Shown here piece by piece: positions 47,956 to 56,874 of a stretch of DNA of 63,902 nt (positions within the stretch are counted from its first letter, which is position 1; each line of letters opens with the position of its first letter). The position numbers and the translations under genes were made by a program. Below the pieces are notes generated by a model. The model saw only the letters and a list, made by a program, of their open reading frames with translations, ran no database searches and was not told the origin of the DNA. Source of the DNA: Propionibacteriales bacterium. Lineage in GTDB: Bacteria > Actinomycetota > Actinomycetes > Propionibacteriales > Nocardioidaceae. Where the stretch lies: positions 1-63,902 of the forward strand of contig WHTJ01000013.1 in the NCBI GenBank assembly GCA_009377795.1, given 5' to 3'.

Positions 47956-48648
47956 ATGGACGCAAGCAGGGTACGAGGCAGGGTCCTGGTCGTCGACGAC
48001 GACACGGCGCTCGCCGAGATGCTCACCATCGTGCTGAAGGGTGAGGGCTTCGAGCCGATCGTGTGCACGACGGGGGACGAAGCGCTCTCGAAGGTCCGTG
48101 AACACCGCCCCGATCTCGTCCTGCTCGACTTGATGCTGCCCGGCAAGGACGGGATCGACGTCTGCCGGGAGATCCGTGGCGAGTCGGGCGTGCCGATCGT
48201 GATGCTGACCGCGAAGAGCGACACGATCGACGTCGTCCTCGGCCTCGAGTCCGGCGCCGACGACTACATCTCCAAGCCGTTCAAGCCCAAGGAGCTGATC
48301 GCGCGGATCCGGGCGCGGCTGCGCCGGATCGACGAGCCCACCCCGGAGTTCCTCCAGATCGGTGACCTCTCGATCGACGTACCGGGTCATATGGTCAAGC
48401 GCGCGGACCGGACGCTCAACCTCACTCCCCTGGAGTTCGACCTGCTGGTGTGCCTGGCCCGCAAGCCGTGGCAGGTCTTCACTCGTGAGGTCCTACTGGA
48501 ACAGGTGTGGGGATACCGGCATGCGGCCGACACCCGGCTGGTCAACGTTCACGTCCAGCGGCTGCGCGCCAAGATCGAGCACGACCCCGAGCAGCCGGAG
48601 CTCGTTCTGACCGTCCGTGGGGTTGGTTACAAGGCCGGACCGGCGTGA
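47956..48648 (+). CDS. mtrA: Response regulator MtrA
   Basis: 230 aa. Receiver domain with VLVVDDDTALAEML, phosphorylated D58 in LVLLDLMLPGKDG, VMLTAKSD and DYISKPF; winged-helix domain with LTPLEFDLLVCLARKP and VNVHVQRLRAKIE. MtrA controls cell-wall, division and osmotic genes in actinobacteria. ATG at 47956 lies after GGAAGG. Followed by mtrB and lpqB, the conserved order. Confidence 0.97.
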   Translation: MDASRVRGRVLVVDDDTALAEMLTIVLKGEGFEPIVCTTGDEALSKVREHRPDLVLLDLMLPGKDGIDVCREIRGESGVPIVMLTAKSDTIDVVLGLESGADDYISKPFKPKELIARIRARLRRIDEPTPEFLQIGDLSIDVPGHMVKRADRTLNLTPLEFDLLVCLARKPWQVFTREVLLEQVWGYRHAADTRLVNVHVQRLRAKIEHDPEQPELVLTVRGVGYKAGPA

Positions 48649-48658
48649 GGGGCGGGCG

Positions 48659-50332
48659 GTGGCGCGTTCGGTCTTGCGTTCGCCCGCGGAGTCGCTGAGA
48701 GCCCTCCGGTCGTTCTGGCGGCGCTCGCTGCAGTGGCGCGTGGTGATCAGCACGCTGTTGCTCGCCGGGCTCGTCGTCGCTCTGGTGGGTTGGATGCTGC
48801 TGCGGCAGGTGACCGAGGGCCTGCTGGAGAGCAAACGCGAGCAGGCGCTGTCGGAGGCGGCGGCCGGGTTCAAGTCCGCGCAGGACCAGCTGGACGCCGC
48901 GGATCTGGTCGAGTCCGACGCGAGGGCGCTGCTGAGCGATCTGGTGAACGACCTCAACAGCCGGGGTGAGGCGAGCGGTCTGCACACCGTCGTCCTGCAG
49001 GGACCGGTGGAGGGGACGCCCGGTAGCAGCATTCCGAGCGGATCGTTCAAGGACGCCCCCGTCGATGTGGACAGCGTTCCGGAGGATCTGGAGAACGAGC
49101 TGGCCGACCGGAACTACGCTCCGGACGAGGACGGCAGCCTGTGGTCCTACACCCGGCTGAGATACGAGCCGGGCGTCGACCGGGAGTCGGTTCCGGCGCT
49201 CGCGGTCGGCTCGCTGGTGACGCTGCCCGTCGGCGGAACGTCGTACATGCTCGTTTTCCTTTTTCCGCTTGACGAACAGCAGGACACCGTCAGTGTCGTG
49301 CGAGGTGCGATTCTGACCGCCGGATCGTTGTTGGTGCTGCTGGTGGGCGGCGTGGTCTATCTGGTCATCCGGCAGGTCGTGACACCGGTCGGGCTGGCCC
49401 GGCGGATCGCCGAACGGCTGGCCGCCGGCCGGCTGGAGGAGCGCATGCTGGTGCGTGGCGAGGACGACCTCGCGCGCCTGGGTACGTCGTTCAACCAGAT
49501 GGCGAGCAGCCTGCAGCGTCAGATCCGCCGGCTCGAGGAGCTGTCGCGGGTTCAGCGCCGGTTCGTCTCCGACGTATCGCACGAGCTGCGCACTCCGCTG
49601 GCCACGGTCCGGATGGCGGCCGACGTCCTCCACGAGGCTCGCGACCAGTTCGACGGGGCGACGGCGCGTTCGGCGGAGCTGCTGCAGGACGAGCTGGATC
49701 GGTTCGAGACGCTGCTGCGGGACCTGCTGGAGATCAGCCGGTTCGACGCGGGAGCGGTCATCCTCGATCTGGAGACCGTCGACCTCACGGAGGTGGCCCG
49801 GCAGGTGGTCGCGGCCACCGAGACGCTGGCGGCGCGACACGGTGCGCGGTTCGTGCTCACCGCTCCGGAGCACCCGTGCACGGCTCAGGCCGACATCCGC
49901 CGGATCGAACGCATCGTCCGGAACCTGGTGTCCAACGCGATCGAGTACGGCGAGGGCGCCGACGTCGAGGTCACCGTCGCGGCGAGCCAGGACGCCGCCG
50001 CGTTGACGGTCCGTGACCACGGCGCCGGGCTGCGGCCCGGTGAGACCGTGATGGTGTTCAACCGGTTCTGGCGGGCCGACCCCGCGCGTACCCGAACCAA
50101 GCACGGCAGCGGCCTCGGCCTCGCCATCTCTCTCGAGGATGCACGACTGCACGGCGGCTGGCTCGAGGCGTGGGGCGAGCCGGGGCACGGCGCGCAGTTC
50201 AGGCTGACGCTGCCGCGGGCCGCCGGCGAGCCCATGGAGCGCTCGCCGCTTCCGCTGGTGCCGGCCGACGCGGCGCTTCCGGGCGCCGGGGTGAAGCCGG
50301 TGCCGCCACTGTCGGGGATCGGGGGCTCCTGA
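48659..50332 (+). CDS. mtrB: Sensor histidine kinase MtrB
   Basis: 557 aa. Transmembrane helices at about 29-49 and 216-238 flank an extracellular sensor loop; a HAMP domain follows. The phosphorylated histidine is H308 in RFVSDVSHELRTPLATVR. N-box NLVSNAIEYGEG, G boxes DHGAGLRPGE and GSGLGLAISL. It activates MtrA; in mycobacteria LpqB modulates it. GTG 48659 follows GAGGGG. The last ~40 residues are a Pro-rich tail. Its TGA overlaps the lpqB ATG by one base. Confidence 0.97.
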   Translation: MARSVLRSPAESLRALRSFWRRSLQWRVVISTLLLAGLVVALVGWMLLRQVTEGLLESKREQALSEAAAGFKSAQDQLDAADLVESDARALLSDLVNDLNSRGEASGLHTVVLQGPVEGTPGSSIPSGSFKDAPVDVDSVPEDLENELADRNYAPDEDGSLWSYTRLRYEPGVDRESVPALAVGSLVTLPVGGTSYMLVFLFPLDEQQDTVSVVRGAILTAGSLLVLLVGGVVYLVIRQVVTPVGLARRIAERLAAGRLEERMLVRGEDDLARLGTSFNQMASSLQRQIRRLEELSRVQRRFVSDVSHELRTPLATVRMAADVLHEARDQFDGATARSAELLQDELDRFETLLRDLLEISRFDAGAVILDLETVDLTEVARQVVAATETLAARHGARFVLTAPEHPCTAQADIRRIERIVRNLVSNAIEYGEGADVEVTVAASQDAAALTVRDHGAGLRPGETVMVFNRFWRADPARTRTKHGSGLGLAISLEDARLHGGWLEAWGEPGHGAQFRLTLPRAAGEPMERSPLPLVPADAALPGAGVKPVPPLSGIGGS

Positions 50333-52137
50333 TGCGATGGTCGCGTGGTCGGGCGGCCGCCGCCGGCGCCGCGGTGTGCGCCGTGTTGGCGAGCTCGTGC
50401 GTGCAGATCCCGGACAGCGGGCGGGTCAACGCCGGACCCACCGTCGGGACCGACATCGAGCAGCAGCCCGAGTTCGCTCCCGAGCTGAAGCCGGGTGCGG
50501 TCCCGGTCGAGGTCGTCGGCGGGTACCTGGACGCGATGGGCGCCCTGCTCACCGATCCGGCCGGGGTGCGGCAGTTCCTCACGGGGCGCGCGGCCGCCCG
50601 CTGGCCCCTCCCGGACGCCATGACACGCATCTACACCACCCGGCCCACGGCGGAGAAGGTCGGCAAGGGCAGGGTTCGGGTCACGGCGGAGCTGATGGCC
50701 AGCCTGACCGCGCGCGGGGAGTGGGTCTCGCCGAGGCGTGCGGGCCCCCTGAGCCACGAGTTCCGCCTGCGTCGCGAGGGCGGTGAGTGGCGGATCGACA
50801 ATCCGCTTCCGGGCCGGCTGATCTCCAGGGACGACTTCGGGCAGTTCGGGTCGTACTCGCTGTACTTCTTCGATCCCGGGCGGCGCGTCCTGGTGCCGGA
50901 GCGGGTGTACCTGCCGCCGGTGGGCCAGCAGGTGCCCACCCTGCTCCTGCGTGGGTTGATCACCGGCCCCAGCCGGTGGCTGCAGGGCGCGGTCGACTCG
51001 CTGGTGCCGGTCACGGCGGACCCGGCGGTCGCGGTGCCGGTGGACGACGTCGGGGTCGCCACGGTCGAGCTCGGCAGCGGGCTGAAGGGCCTCGCGGGCA
51101 AACAACGCCAGCTGCTCGCCGCCCAGCTAGCCTGGACGCTCGGTCAGGTCCCCGAGGTCGACTCGCTCGTCGTGACCTCGGGCGGCTCGCCGGTGCAGCT
51201 GGACGGGAGCGGCACCGTCGTCCAGACCGACCGGGCCGGGCGGGAGTACGACCCCACCGACGCCGCGGCCAGCGGGGCGCTCTATGCGCGGCAGGGAAAC
51301 CGGCTGGTGGAGATCGGTGACGATGGCCTCGTGAGATCCGTGAGCGGCCCGCTCGGGAACGGGAGGGTCGACGTCGAGGCCTTCGCGGTCGATCGGACGG
51401 GGCAGACGGGCGCCGCGGTCGACGGCGACGGCACCCGGATCGTGGTCGCACCGCTCGACGAGACGGGGTCGGAGGTGTGGTGGCGCGGGGCGACGGAACT
51501 CAGCGGTCTGCAGTGGGACGGCCACGGCGTGCTCTGGGCGCTGAACCAGACGGCGAGCGGATCGCGGTTCAGCGTCCTGCGGGACGGTAACCGGCGGCCG
51601 GTGCGGATGGGACGGGGCGCGCCCGCCGAGATCACCGCGTTCTCGGTTTCGCGGGACGGCGGGCGGATCGCCGTGGTGACCGGGGACGGGCCGAGCGCAC
51701 GGCTGATGATCGGCCGGGTACGGCGGCCCATGGATTACTCGCTGGGGATCGCGGTCGACCGCTGGTACACGGTACGGAACCCGGAGCTGCCGTTGCGCGG
51801 CTACGTCGACGTGGCCTGGGTGGCGCCGACCGAGCTGGAGGTCGTGGCCAGCGGGAGGGCGTCGTCGCAGCAGACGTTCCTGGTGAGCGTCGACGGTGCC
51901 TCGGTCGCGGCGTCGTCGCTGATCGACTTCGGCGTCGTGACGGGAATCGCCGCGTCGCCCGCTTCTTCGGAGTCCAACCTGCCCACCGTGGCCACCACGC
52001 GGTCCGGTGTGCTGTGGGAGAGGCGGTCGGACCGGCCGGAGGTGCCGCAGGATTCGTTCCGGTCGCTCAGTACGAGAACCTGGGAACAGCTCACCGGCGA
52101 CGACGTGCGGCTCAGCGATCCGTCGTACGTGGAATGA
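50332..52137 (+). CDS. lpqB: Lipoprotein LpqB
   Basis: 601 aa. Signal peptide with Arg-rich start (MRWSRGRAAA) and a lipobox-like ASSC, the cysteine at 23 being the lipid site; ASSC is a slightly loose lipobox. GerMN-like domain around 200-340 (VGQQVPTLLLRGLITGPSRW) and a C-terminal beta-propeller-like half (VRSVSGPLGNG, ALNQTASGSRFSVLRDGN). LpqB acts with MtrB outside the membrane. Start overlaps the mtrB stop (TGATG). Confidence 0.95.
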   Translation: MRWSRGRAAAAGAAVCAVLASSCVQIPDSGRVNAGPTVGTDIEQQPEFAPELKPGAVPVEVVGGYLDAMGALLTDPAGVRQFLTGRAAARWPLPDAMTRIYTTRPTAEKVGKGRVRVTAELMASLTARGEWVSPRRAGPLSHEFRLRREGGEWRIDNPLPGRLISRDDFGQFGSYSLYFFDPGRRVLVPERVYLPPVGQQVPTLLLRGLITGPSRWLQGAVDSLVPVTADPAVAVPVDDVGVATVELGSGLKGLAGKQRQLLAAQLAWTLGQVPEVDSLVVTSGGSPVQLDGSGTVVQTDRAGREYDPTDAAASGALYARQGNRLVEIGDDGLVRSVSGPLGNGRVDVEAFAVDRTGQTGAAVDGDGTRIVVAPLDETGSEVWWRGATELSGLQWDGHGVLWALNQTASGSRFSVLRDGNRRPVRMGRGAPAEITAFSVSRDGGRIAVVTGDGPSARLMIGRVRRPMDYSLGIAVDRWYTVRNPELPLRGYVDVAWVAPTELEVVASGRASSQQTFLVSVDGASVAASSLIDFGVVTGIAASPASSESNLPTVATTRSGVLWERRSDRPEVPQDSFRSLSTRTWEQLTGDDVRLSDPSYVE

Positions 52138-52224
52138 CCTCGCTCCGCCGGCCGGCGCGTAGTCGTCCACAACCACGACCGCTCCCGGTCCCGGCGACCC
52201 CGGGGATGCGGTCATGATCTGCGG

Positions 52225-52932
52225 GTGTCCCTGTTCTCCGAGCTCGCGAACGCGTTCTACGACCTGGTCTTCGGCGGTCAGTGCGCCGGATGCGGTGCGG
52301 ACGGTCAGGCGGCGTGCGCCGCGTGCCGACGGCGACTGCGCTCGACGCCGCGGGAGTGCCGGCCGGTGCCGAGTCCGGTCGGCCTGCCCCGGCCGGTGTG
52401 CGTGGCGGACTACGACGGTGCCGTGCGCGGCCTGCTCCTGGGGCACAAGGAGCACGGCAGGTATGCGCTGTCCCGCGTCCTGGGTGACGCGCTGGCCGCC
52501 GCGGTCGCGGTCGTCGTACCTCCCGGTGAGCGCGAGGCGCCGTACCTCCTGGTCCCAGTGCCGTCGCGGCCTGGCATGGTGCGGCGGCGCGGACACGACC
52601 CCGTGCTGCGGATGGCCCGGGTCGCCGCGGCCCGCCTGCGCCGCCGGGGGCACCGGGCGCGGCTGCTGCCCGCCCTGCGTGTCGTACGGCGGCTGCGTGA
52701 CCAGTCCGAGCTGGACGCGGCCGGCCGAACCGCCAATCTCGCCGGCGCGTTCGGGGTGTGGCCCCGCGCGGCCGGGGAGCTGGAGGGGAGGTTCGCCGTC
52801 GTCGTGGACGACATCCTGACGACCGGAGAGACCGCTGCGGAGGCGACCCGCGCGCTGCGGGAGGCGGGCGCCCGGGTCGTCGGCGTCGCCACGGTGGCGG
52901 CCACTACCAGGCGGTTTCCCCCACGGTCATGA
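52225..52932 (+). CDS. comF: ComF family phosphoribosyltransferase
   Basis: 235 aa. An N-terminal zinc-finger-like CAGCGADGQAACAACRRRL and a C-terminal PRTase loop VVVDDILTTGETAAEATRAL (PRPP-binding VVDD-x5-GxT). ComF proteins are needed for DNA uptake in competent bacteria; in actinobacteria the role is unclear, but comF lies between lpqB and hpf-secA conservatively. GTG start at 52225. Confidence 0.92.
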   Translation: MSLFSELANAFYDLVFGGQCAGCGADGQAACAACRRRLRSTPRECRPVPSPVGLPRPVCVADYDGAVRGLLLGHKEHGRYALSRVLGDALAAAVAVVVPPGEREAPYLLVPVPSRPGMVRRRGHDPVLRMARVAAARLRRRGHRARLLPALRVVRRLRDQSELDAAGRTANLAGAFGVWPRAAGELEGRFAVVVDDILTTGETAAEATRALREAGARVVGVATVAATTRRFPPRS

Positions 52933-52969
52933 ATTGAGCCAACGGCTACCGTTCGGCGGTCGAGGAGAC

Positions 52970-52975
52970 TAACGT
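52970..52975 (+). promoter_or_regulatory. -10 of the hpf leader RNA
   Basis: TAACGT ends 8 nt before the first base of the closing stem at 52984, so the transcript would begin almost exactly at the structured element. No clear -35. Confidence 0.45.
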
Positions 52976-52983
52976 CTGTGTAT

Positions 52984-53246
52984 GGCACCCGTCCGGGTCC
53001 GTGGTTGCGCCGGTTTGGCCTCTCGTCGCCGAGGGGCCGGTCGGCAAGCCGAAGCCAGCCGCAGGCGAAACGGCCCACGTAGGCGACTTCTCGTCGACCG
53101 ATCACGGTGCGGCTTAGAGGTAAGTCCTGCCCCGTCCGGCGGGTCGGATACCCGCCGATCCGGGAGAAGGTCAGTAGTGGCGGAATGCCGCGACCGCCTC
53201 AGCAGGCGACTGTGGGGACGAAGACCAGGTCGGCCGGACGGGTGCC
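52984..53246 (+). ncRNA. Structured leader RNA upstream of hpf, candidate raiA RNA
   Basis: GGCACCCGTCCGG (52984-52996) pairs perfectly with CCGGACGGGTGCC (53234-53246), closing a 263-nt element. Inside are local hairpins: GGCCTCTCG/CGAGGGGCC (53017-53038), TCGG-CAAG-CCGA (53041-53052), CGGCGGGT/ACCCGCCG (53137-53157), GCGG-AATG-CCGC (53180-53191) and GCCT-CAGC-AGGC. The TAACGT hexamer ends 8 nt upstream of its 5' end. No convincing gene covers it. Size, multi-stem form and position match the raiA RNA described upstream of raiA/hpf in Firmicutes and Actinobacteria (from memory); class membership is inferred. Confidence 0.65.
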
Positions 53247-53274
53247 GACCACTCTCGCGCACCCCATCCCACCG

Positions 53275-53300
53275 GCAGCACGGCGTCGTCGCCGGGCTGC
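53275..53300 (+). terminator. Hairpin between the leader RNA and hpf
   Basis: GCAGCACGGCG (53275-53285), loop TCGT, CGCCGGGCTGC (53290-53300): 11 positions with one mismatch. It could end the RNA before hpf or act as an attenuator; no T-tract. Confidence 0.4.
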
Positions 53301-53349
53301 TGCTCAGCGAGATCTCTGCATGATTTCCGATCCGTATGAGGAGGTCCCC

Positions 53350-53976
53350 GTGGATGTCGTGGTCAAGGGTCGGCACTGTGAGGTGTCCGACCGGTTCCGG
53401 CAGCATGTCGAAGCCAAGCTTGCACGGCTGGAAAAGCTTGCATATAAGGTAATTCGAGTCGAGGTGGAGGTTTACAAGGAGCGCAACCCGCGGCTGTCCG
53501 GTCAGGCGGTACGCGTGGAGCTCACGATGCGGTCACGCGGCCCCGTGATGCGGGCCGAGGCCGCGGCCGAGGACAAGATGGCCGCCCTCGACATGGCTGT
53601 CGACCGGTTGCAGACACGGATGCGCAAGGCGGCCGACCGCCGCCGGGTGCACCACGGATCCCGTACTCCGGTGTCGGTGTCCCAAGCGACCGCGGCGATC
53701 TCGGGGAACGGAAGCATGGCCGCACCGGCCGAGACCGAGGACGAGGATGTCCTCGACGAGCACCGGGTCGGCCCGCTGACGGTGGTGGGCGACGGCCCGC
53801 CCGTCGTACGGGAGAAGACCCACCGGTCGTATCCCATGACCCTGGATCAGGCGTTGTACGAGATGGAGCTGGTCGGGCACGACTTCTTCCTATTCGTCGA
53901 CAAGGAGTCCAAGAGACCCAGCGTGGTCTACCGCAGGAAGGGGTATGACTACGGTGTGATTCGCCTGGCGGTCTGA
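53350..53976 (+). CDS. hpf: Ribosome hibernation-promoting factor, long form
   Basis: 208 aa. The N-terminal S30AE domain starts VDVVVKGRHCEVSDRFRQHV and the C-terminal dimerisation domain ends DFFLFVDKESKRPSVVYRRK. It forms inactive 100S ribosomes in stationary phase. The GTG at 53350 has GAGGAGG 5 nt upstream and gives a length near the family norm; the ATG at 53320 lacks a ribosome site. The 53107 open frame would swallow the structured leader and is rejected. A Ser/Ala-rich linker joins the domains. Confidence 0.93.
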   Translation: MDVVVKGRHCEVSDRFRQHVEAKLARLEKLAYKVIRVEVEVYKERNPRLSGQAVRVELTMRSRGPVMRAEAAAEDKMAALDMAVDRLQTRMRKAADRRRVHHGSRTPVSVSQATAAISGNGSMAAPAETEDEDVLDEHRVGPLTVVGDGPPVVREKTHRSYPMTLDQALYEMELVGHDFFLFVDKESKRPSVVYRRKGYDYGVIRLAV

Positions 53977-54050
53977 GCGGGCCGGTTGTCCGGGGCCCCT
54001 GACATGATGGCGGCCATGGACGACGGACTTGCGATGCCGCTGGAAGCTCG

Positions 54051-55262
54051 GTGAGCGGGGGGCGGCCGCAGCGACTGACCCGGTTGCAGGCCCGGCGGAT
54101 CGCGCTCGCGGCGCAGGGGTTCACCGACCGGCCGGTGTCCCGCCCGGACGCCAGGGCCCTGGCGCGGGTCGTGCGTCGCACCAAGCTGTTCCAGATCGAC
54201 TCGGTTAACGTGGTGTGCCGGGCGCAGTACGTGCCGCTCTACAGCCGGCTGGGTCCGTACGACACCCGGCTCCTGGATCGCGCCTATGGCCGGGGCCCGC
54301 GGCGCCTGTTCGAGTACTGGGCGCACGAGGCCTCGCTGGTCCCGGTCCAGCTGCAGCCGGCGCTGCGGTTCCGGATGGCGCAGGCGGATCGATGGGCCTG
54401 GGGCGGGATGGTCCGCATCGCCCGGGAGCGGCCCGACCTGGTGACGTGGGTCCGCAAGGAGGTCGAGGAGCGCGGCCCGCTCACCGCGCGCGAGATCGAG
54501 GAGGACGCACCGCGTCACAAGGACAACTGGGGCTGGAACTGGAGCGAGGCCAAGCGTGCGCTGGAGTGGCTGTTCTTCTGCGGTGAGGTGAGCTCGGCTC
54601 GCCGCAACGGCTCGTTCGAGCGGGTCTACGACCTGCCGGAGCGGGTTCTTCCCCGCGACGTACTGAACGCGCCGACGCCCTCGATCGCGGAGGCGCACCG
54701 CGAGCTGGTGCGGCTGGCCGCGCAGGCGCACGGGGTGTCGACCGTGCAGTGCCTGCGGGACTACTTCCGGCTGGGACCGGCGGAGGTGCGGGCGGCCGTG
54801 CGCGAGCTGGTGGACGCCGGTGAGCTCCAGCCGGTCGAGATCGACGGCTGGTCCCGCCCGGCGTACCTGCATCGGGACGCGCGGATTCCGGGCCGGGTCC
54901 GGGCCCGCGCCCTGCTCAGCCCGTTCGACCCGCTGATCTTCGAGCGCACCCGGACCGAGCGGCTGTTCGGCTTCCGGTACCGGATCGAGATCTATGTGCC
55001 GAAGGCCAAGCGGGTGCACGGCTACTACGTGCTGCCGTTCCTGCTCGGTGACAAGATGGTGGCTCGGGTGGACCTGAAGGCAGACCGGCAGGCGGGAGTG
55101 TTGCGCGTGCAGGCCGCGCACGGCGAGCCGGGTGCGCCGGAGGAGACGGCGGAGCAGCTGGCCGAGGAGCTGGCCCGGATGGCCGGCTGGCTCGGCCTGT
55201 CCGGAGTCGCGGTGGGGGAGGGCGGCGATCTCGCCCCGGCGTTGCGGTCGGCGGCAGGGTGA
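54051..55262 (+). CDS. YcaQ/AlkX-family winged-helix DNA glycosylase
   Basis: 403 aa, HTH_42 family. RLTRLQARRIALAAQGF, LFQIDSVNVVCRAQY and WAHEASLVPVQL are family hallmarks; the catalytic QxQ/QxD position is QID (Q48, D50). Winged helices lie in 170-330 and a beta domain at the end (DKMVARVDLKADRQAG). Such enzymes unhook interstrand crosslinks or remove alkylated bases. GTG start after GGAAGC. The stop overlaps the EamA start by 4 nt (GTGA). Confidence 0.87.
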   Translation: MSGGRPQRLTRLQARRIALAAQGFTDRPVSRPDARALARVVRRTKLFQIDSVNVVCRAQYVPLYSRLGPYDTRLLDRAYGRGPRRLFEYWAHEASLVPVQLQPALRFRMAQADRWAWGGMVRIARERPDLVTWVRKEVEERGPLTAREIEEDAPRHKDNWGWNWSEAKRALEWLFFCGEVSSARRNGSFERVYDLPERVLPRDVLNAPTPSIAEAHRELVRLAAQAHGVSTVQCLRDYFRLGPAEVRAAVRELVDAGELQPVEIDGWSRPAYLHRDARIPGRVRARALLSPFDPLIFERTRTERLFGFRYRIEIYVPKAKRVHGYYVLPFLLGDKMVARVDLKADRQAGVLRVQAAHGEPGAPEETAEQLAEELARMAGWLGLSGVAVGEGGDLAPALRSAAG

Positions 55263-56152
55263 GACGAGCCGAGCCGACCGCGGGCACGGCGGTCACGTTC
55301 GTGCTCGGCAGCGCGTTCTCCCTGCAGTTCGGCGCGGCCTTCGCGGCGCTGATCTTCCCGTACGTCGGGCCGCTCGGCGCGGTCACCATCCGGCTGGTGG
55401 TGGCCGCCGTGGTCCTGATGGCCGTCCTCCGTCCACGCTTGCGCGGTCACGGACGGCCCGACCTGCTGGCGGTGCTCGCGTTCGGGCTGGTGCTGGCCGC
55501 GATGAACGCCTGCTACTACCAGTCGATCGACCGGATCCCGATCGGTGCCGCCGTGACGCTGGAGTTCCTCGGCCCGCTGGCGCTCGCGCTGATCACCTCG
55601 CGCCGGCTGCTGGACCTGGTGTGGGTCGGGTTCGGGGCGGGCGGCGTCGTGCTTCTGAGCGGCGGTGCTCCGGACGGCCTCGACCCGGTCGGCGTGGCCT
55701 TCGCGCTGGCCGCGGGGACGCTGTGGGCGTGCTACATCCTGCTGAGCGCGCAGGCCGGCAAGCGGTTCCGCAGGGCCGACGGCCTGGCTCTTGCGATGGT
55801 GGTCGGGGGTGTTGCCATCCTGCCGTTCGGGGTCGGGACCGCGGGCGCATCGCTGGTGGATCCGCCCGTCCTGGCGATCGGTGCGCTGGTGGCGTTGATG
55901 TCGTCGGTGGTGCCGTACTCCCTGGAGCTGCTGGCCCTGAAGCGGATCCGGCCCGGGACGTTCGGCATCCTGATGAGCCTCGAACCGGCGGTCGCCGCGC
56001 TCGCGGGAGTCGTCGTGCTCTCCCAGCTGCTCGGAGGCTGGCAGCTTCTCGGCATCGCGCTCGTGGTGGTCGCCAGCATCGGCGTCACCACGTTCGGGAA
56101 GCCGTTGAAGGAGCCGCAGCGTGAGGAGCTCGCCGACCGCTATCTCGGCTGA
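55259..56152 (+). CDS. EamA family transporter (RhtA-like)
   Basis: 297 aa with ten hydrophobic helices in two repeats. FVLGSAFSLQFGAAFAALIF starts repeat 1 and FEM-like ACYILLSAQAGKRFRRADGL starts repeat 2; SLEPAVAALAGVVVL is the late EamA motif. RhtA-type members export amino acids such as threonine/homoserine. Substrate unknown. Coupled to the YcaQ gene by a 4-nt overlap. Confidence 0.88.
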   Translation: MRRAEPTAGTAVTFVLGSAFSLQFGAAFAALIFPYVGPLGAVTIRLVVAAVVLMAVLRPRLRGHGRPDLLAVLAFGLVLAAMNACYYQSIDRIPIGAAVTLEFLGPLALALITSRRLLDLVWVGFGAGGVVLLSGGAPDGLDPVGVAFALAAGTLWACYILLSAQAGKRFRRADGLALAMVVGGVAILPFGVGTAGASLVDPPVLAIGALVALMSSVVPYSLELLALKRIRPGTFGILMSLEPAVAALAGVVVLSQLLGGWQLLGIALVVVASIGVTTFGKPLKEPQREELADRYLG

Positions 56153-56169
56153 GTCCGCAGGGCCGCCCC

Positions 56170-56175
56170 TAGGGT
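56170..56175 (+). promoter_or_regulatory. -10 hexamer of the M23 peptidase gene
   Basis: TAGGGT ends 6 nt before the GTG at 56182. It abuts an alternative GTG at 56176, so it decides the start in favour of 56182. Confidence 0.45.
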
Positions 56176-56181
56176 GTGGAT

Positions 56182-56874
56182 GTGCGCATCCTCGGGATTG
56201 TGTTGCTGCTCGGCGCGCTGATCAGCGGTTCGGCCCTCGTCGTCCTCCTCGAGAGCGAGCCGGAGAGCGCACCGGCACGTCCGCAACCCTCACCGACGCC
56301 GCCGAGTGCCTCGCCGGCCGAGCCGACGCCGACCGTGGCGGTGCCGAGGCTGCGGGAACGCCGGAGGTACGTCTTCCCGGTACGCGGCGGGGCGTCGTAC
56401 GGCGCGGCTCACCATGACTATCCGGCCGCGGACATGTTCGCGGACTGCGGTACCCCGGTGGTGACCCCGGCCAGCGGTGTCGTACTCCAGGTCACCCGGC
56501 GGGACAGCTGGGACTGGGGGGACGACGCCCCCGCGTTGCGCGGCGGGTTGTCCTGGTCGGTCGGCGGTGACGACGGGGTGCGGTACTACGGCAGCCACCT
56601 GCGGGCCATCTCGGACGGCGTACGCCGGGGTGAGTGGATTCCCGCCGGCACCCGGATCGGCACGGTCGGACAGACCGGCAACGCCGCCGGTACGGGATGC
56701 CACCTGCACTTCGGTATCAGCCCGCTCTGCGAACGGCCGGACGGATGGTGGGTACGCCGCGGGATCATCCCGCCGTACGCCTTCCTGCGGGCGTGGGAGT
56801 CGGGACGGGACAGGTCGCCCGCGAACGCGATCCGGCGCTGGCAACGAACCCACCGCTGCCCACCGGGGCCCTAG
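56182..56874 (+). CDS. M23 family metallopeptidase
   Basis: 230 aa. An N-terminal signal/anchor helix (GIVLLLGALISGSALVVLL) and a Pro/Ser/Thr-rich linker (30-56) precede a LytM-type domain: AAHHDYPAADMFA (zinc His and Asp region), CGTPVVTPASGVVLQV and GCHLHFGISP (HLH zinc motif at 174-176). M23 enzymes cut peptidoglycan cross-bridges or act as amidase activators. The first zinc motif has more residues between His and Asp than standard HxxxD. Convergent 4-nt stop overlap with the S8 gene. Confidence 0.88.
   Translation: MRILGIVLLLGALISGSALVVLLESEPESAPARPQPSPTPPSASPAEPTPTVAVPRLRERRRYVFPVRGGASYGAAHHDYPAADMFADCGTPVVTPASGVVLQVTRRDSWDWGDDAPALRGGLSWSVGGDDGVRYYGSHLRAISDGVRRGEWIPAGTRIGTVGQTGNAAGTGCHLHFGISPLCERPDGWWVRRGIIPPYAFLRAWESGRDRSPANAIRRWQRTHRCPPGP

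Noticed and set aside
52984-53246. c-di-AMP (ydaO) riboswitch or tmRNA as the identity of the leader RNA
   Set aside because: Neither the gene context (hpf) nor any recalled core sequence fits; raiA RNA fits size, stem layout and position better.
53107-53349. N-terminal extension of Hpf
   Set aside because: The 81 extra residues are Arg/Pro-rich, unlike the family, and overlap the structured RNA; GTG 53350 has an excellent ribosome site.
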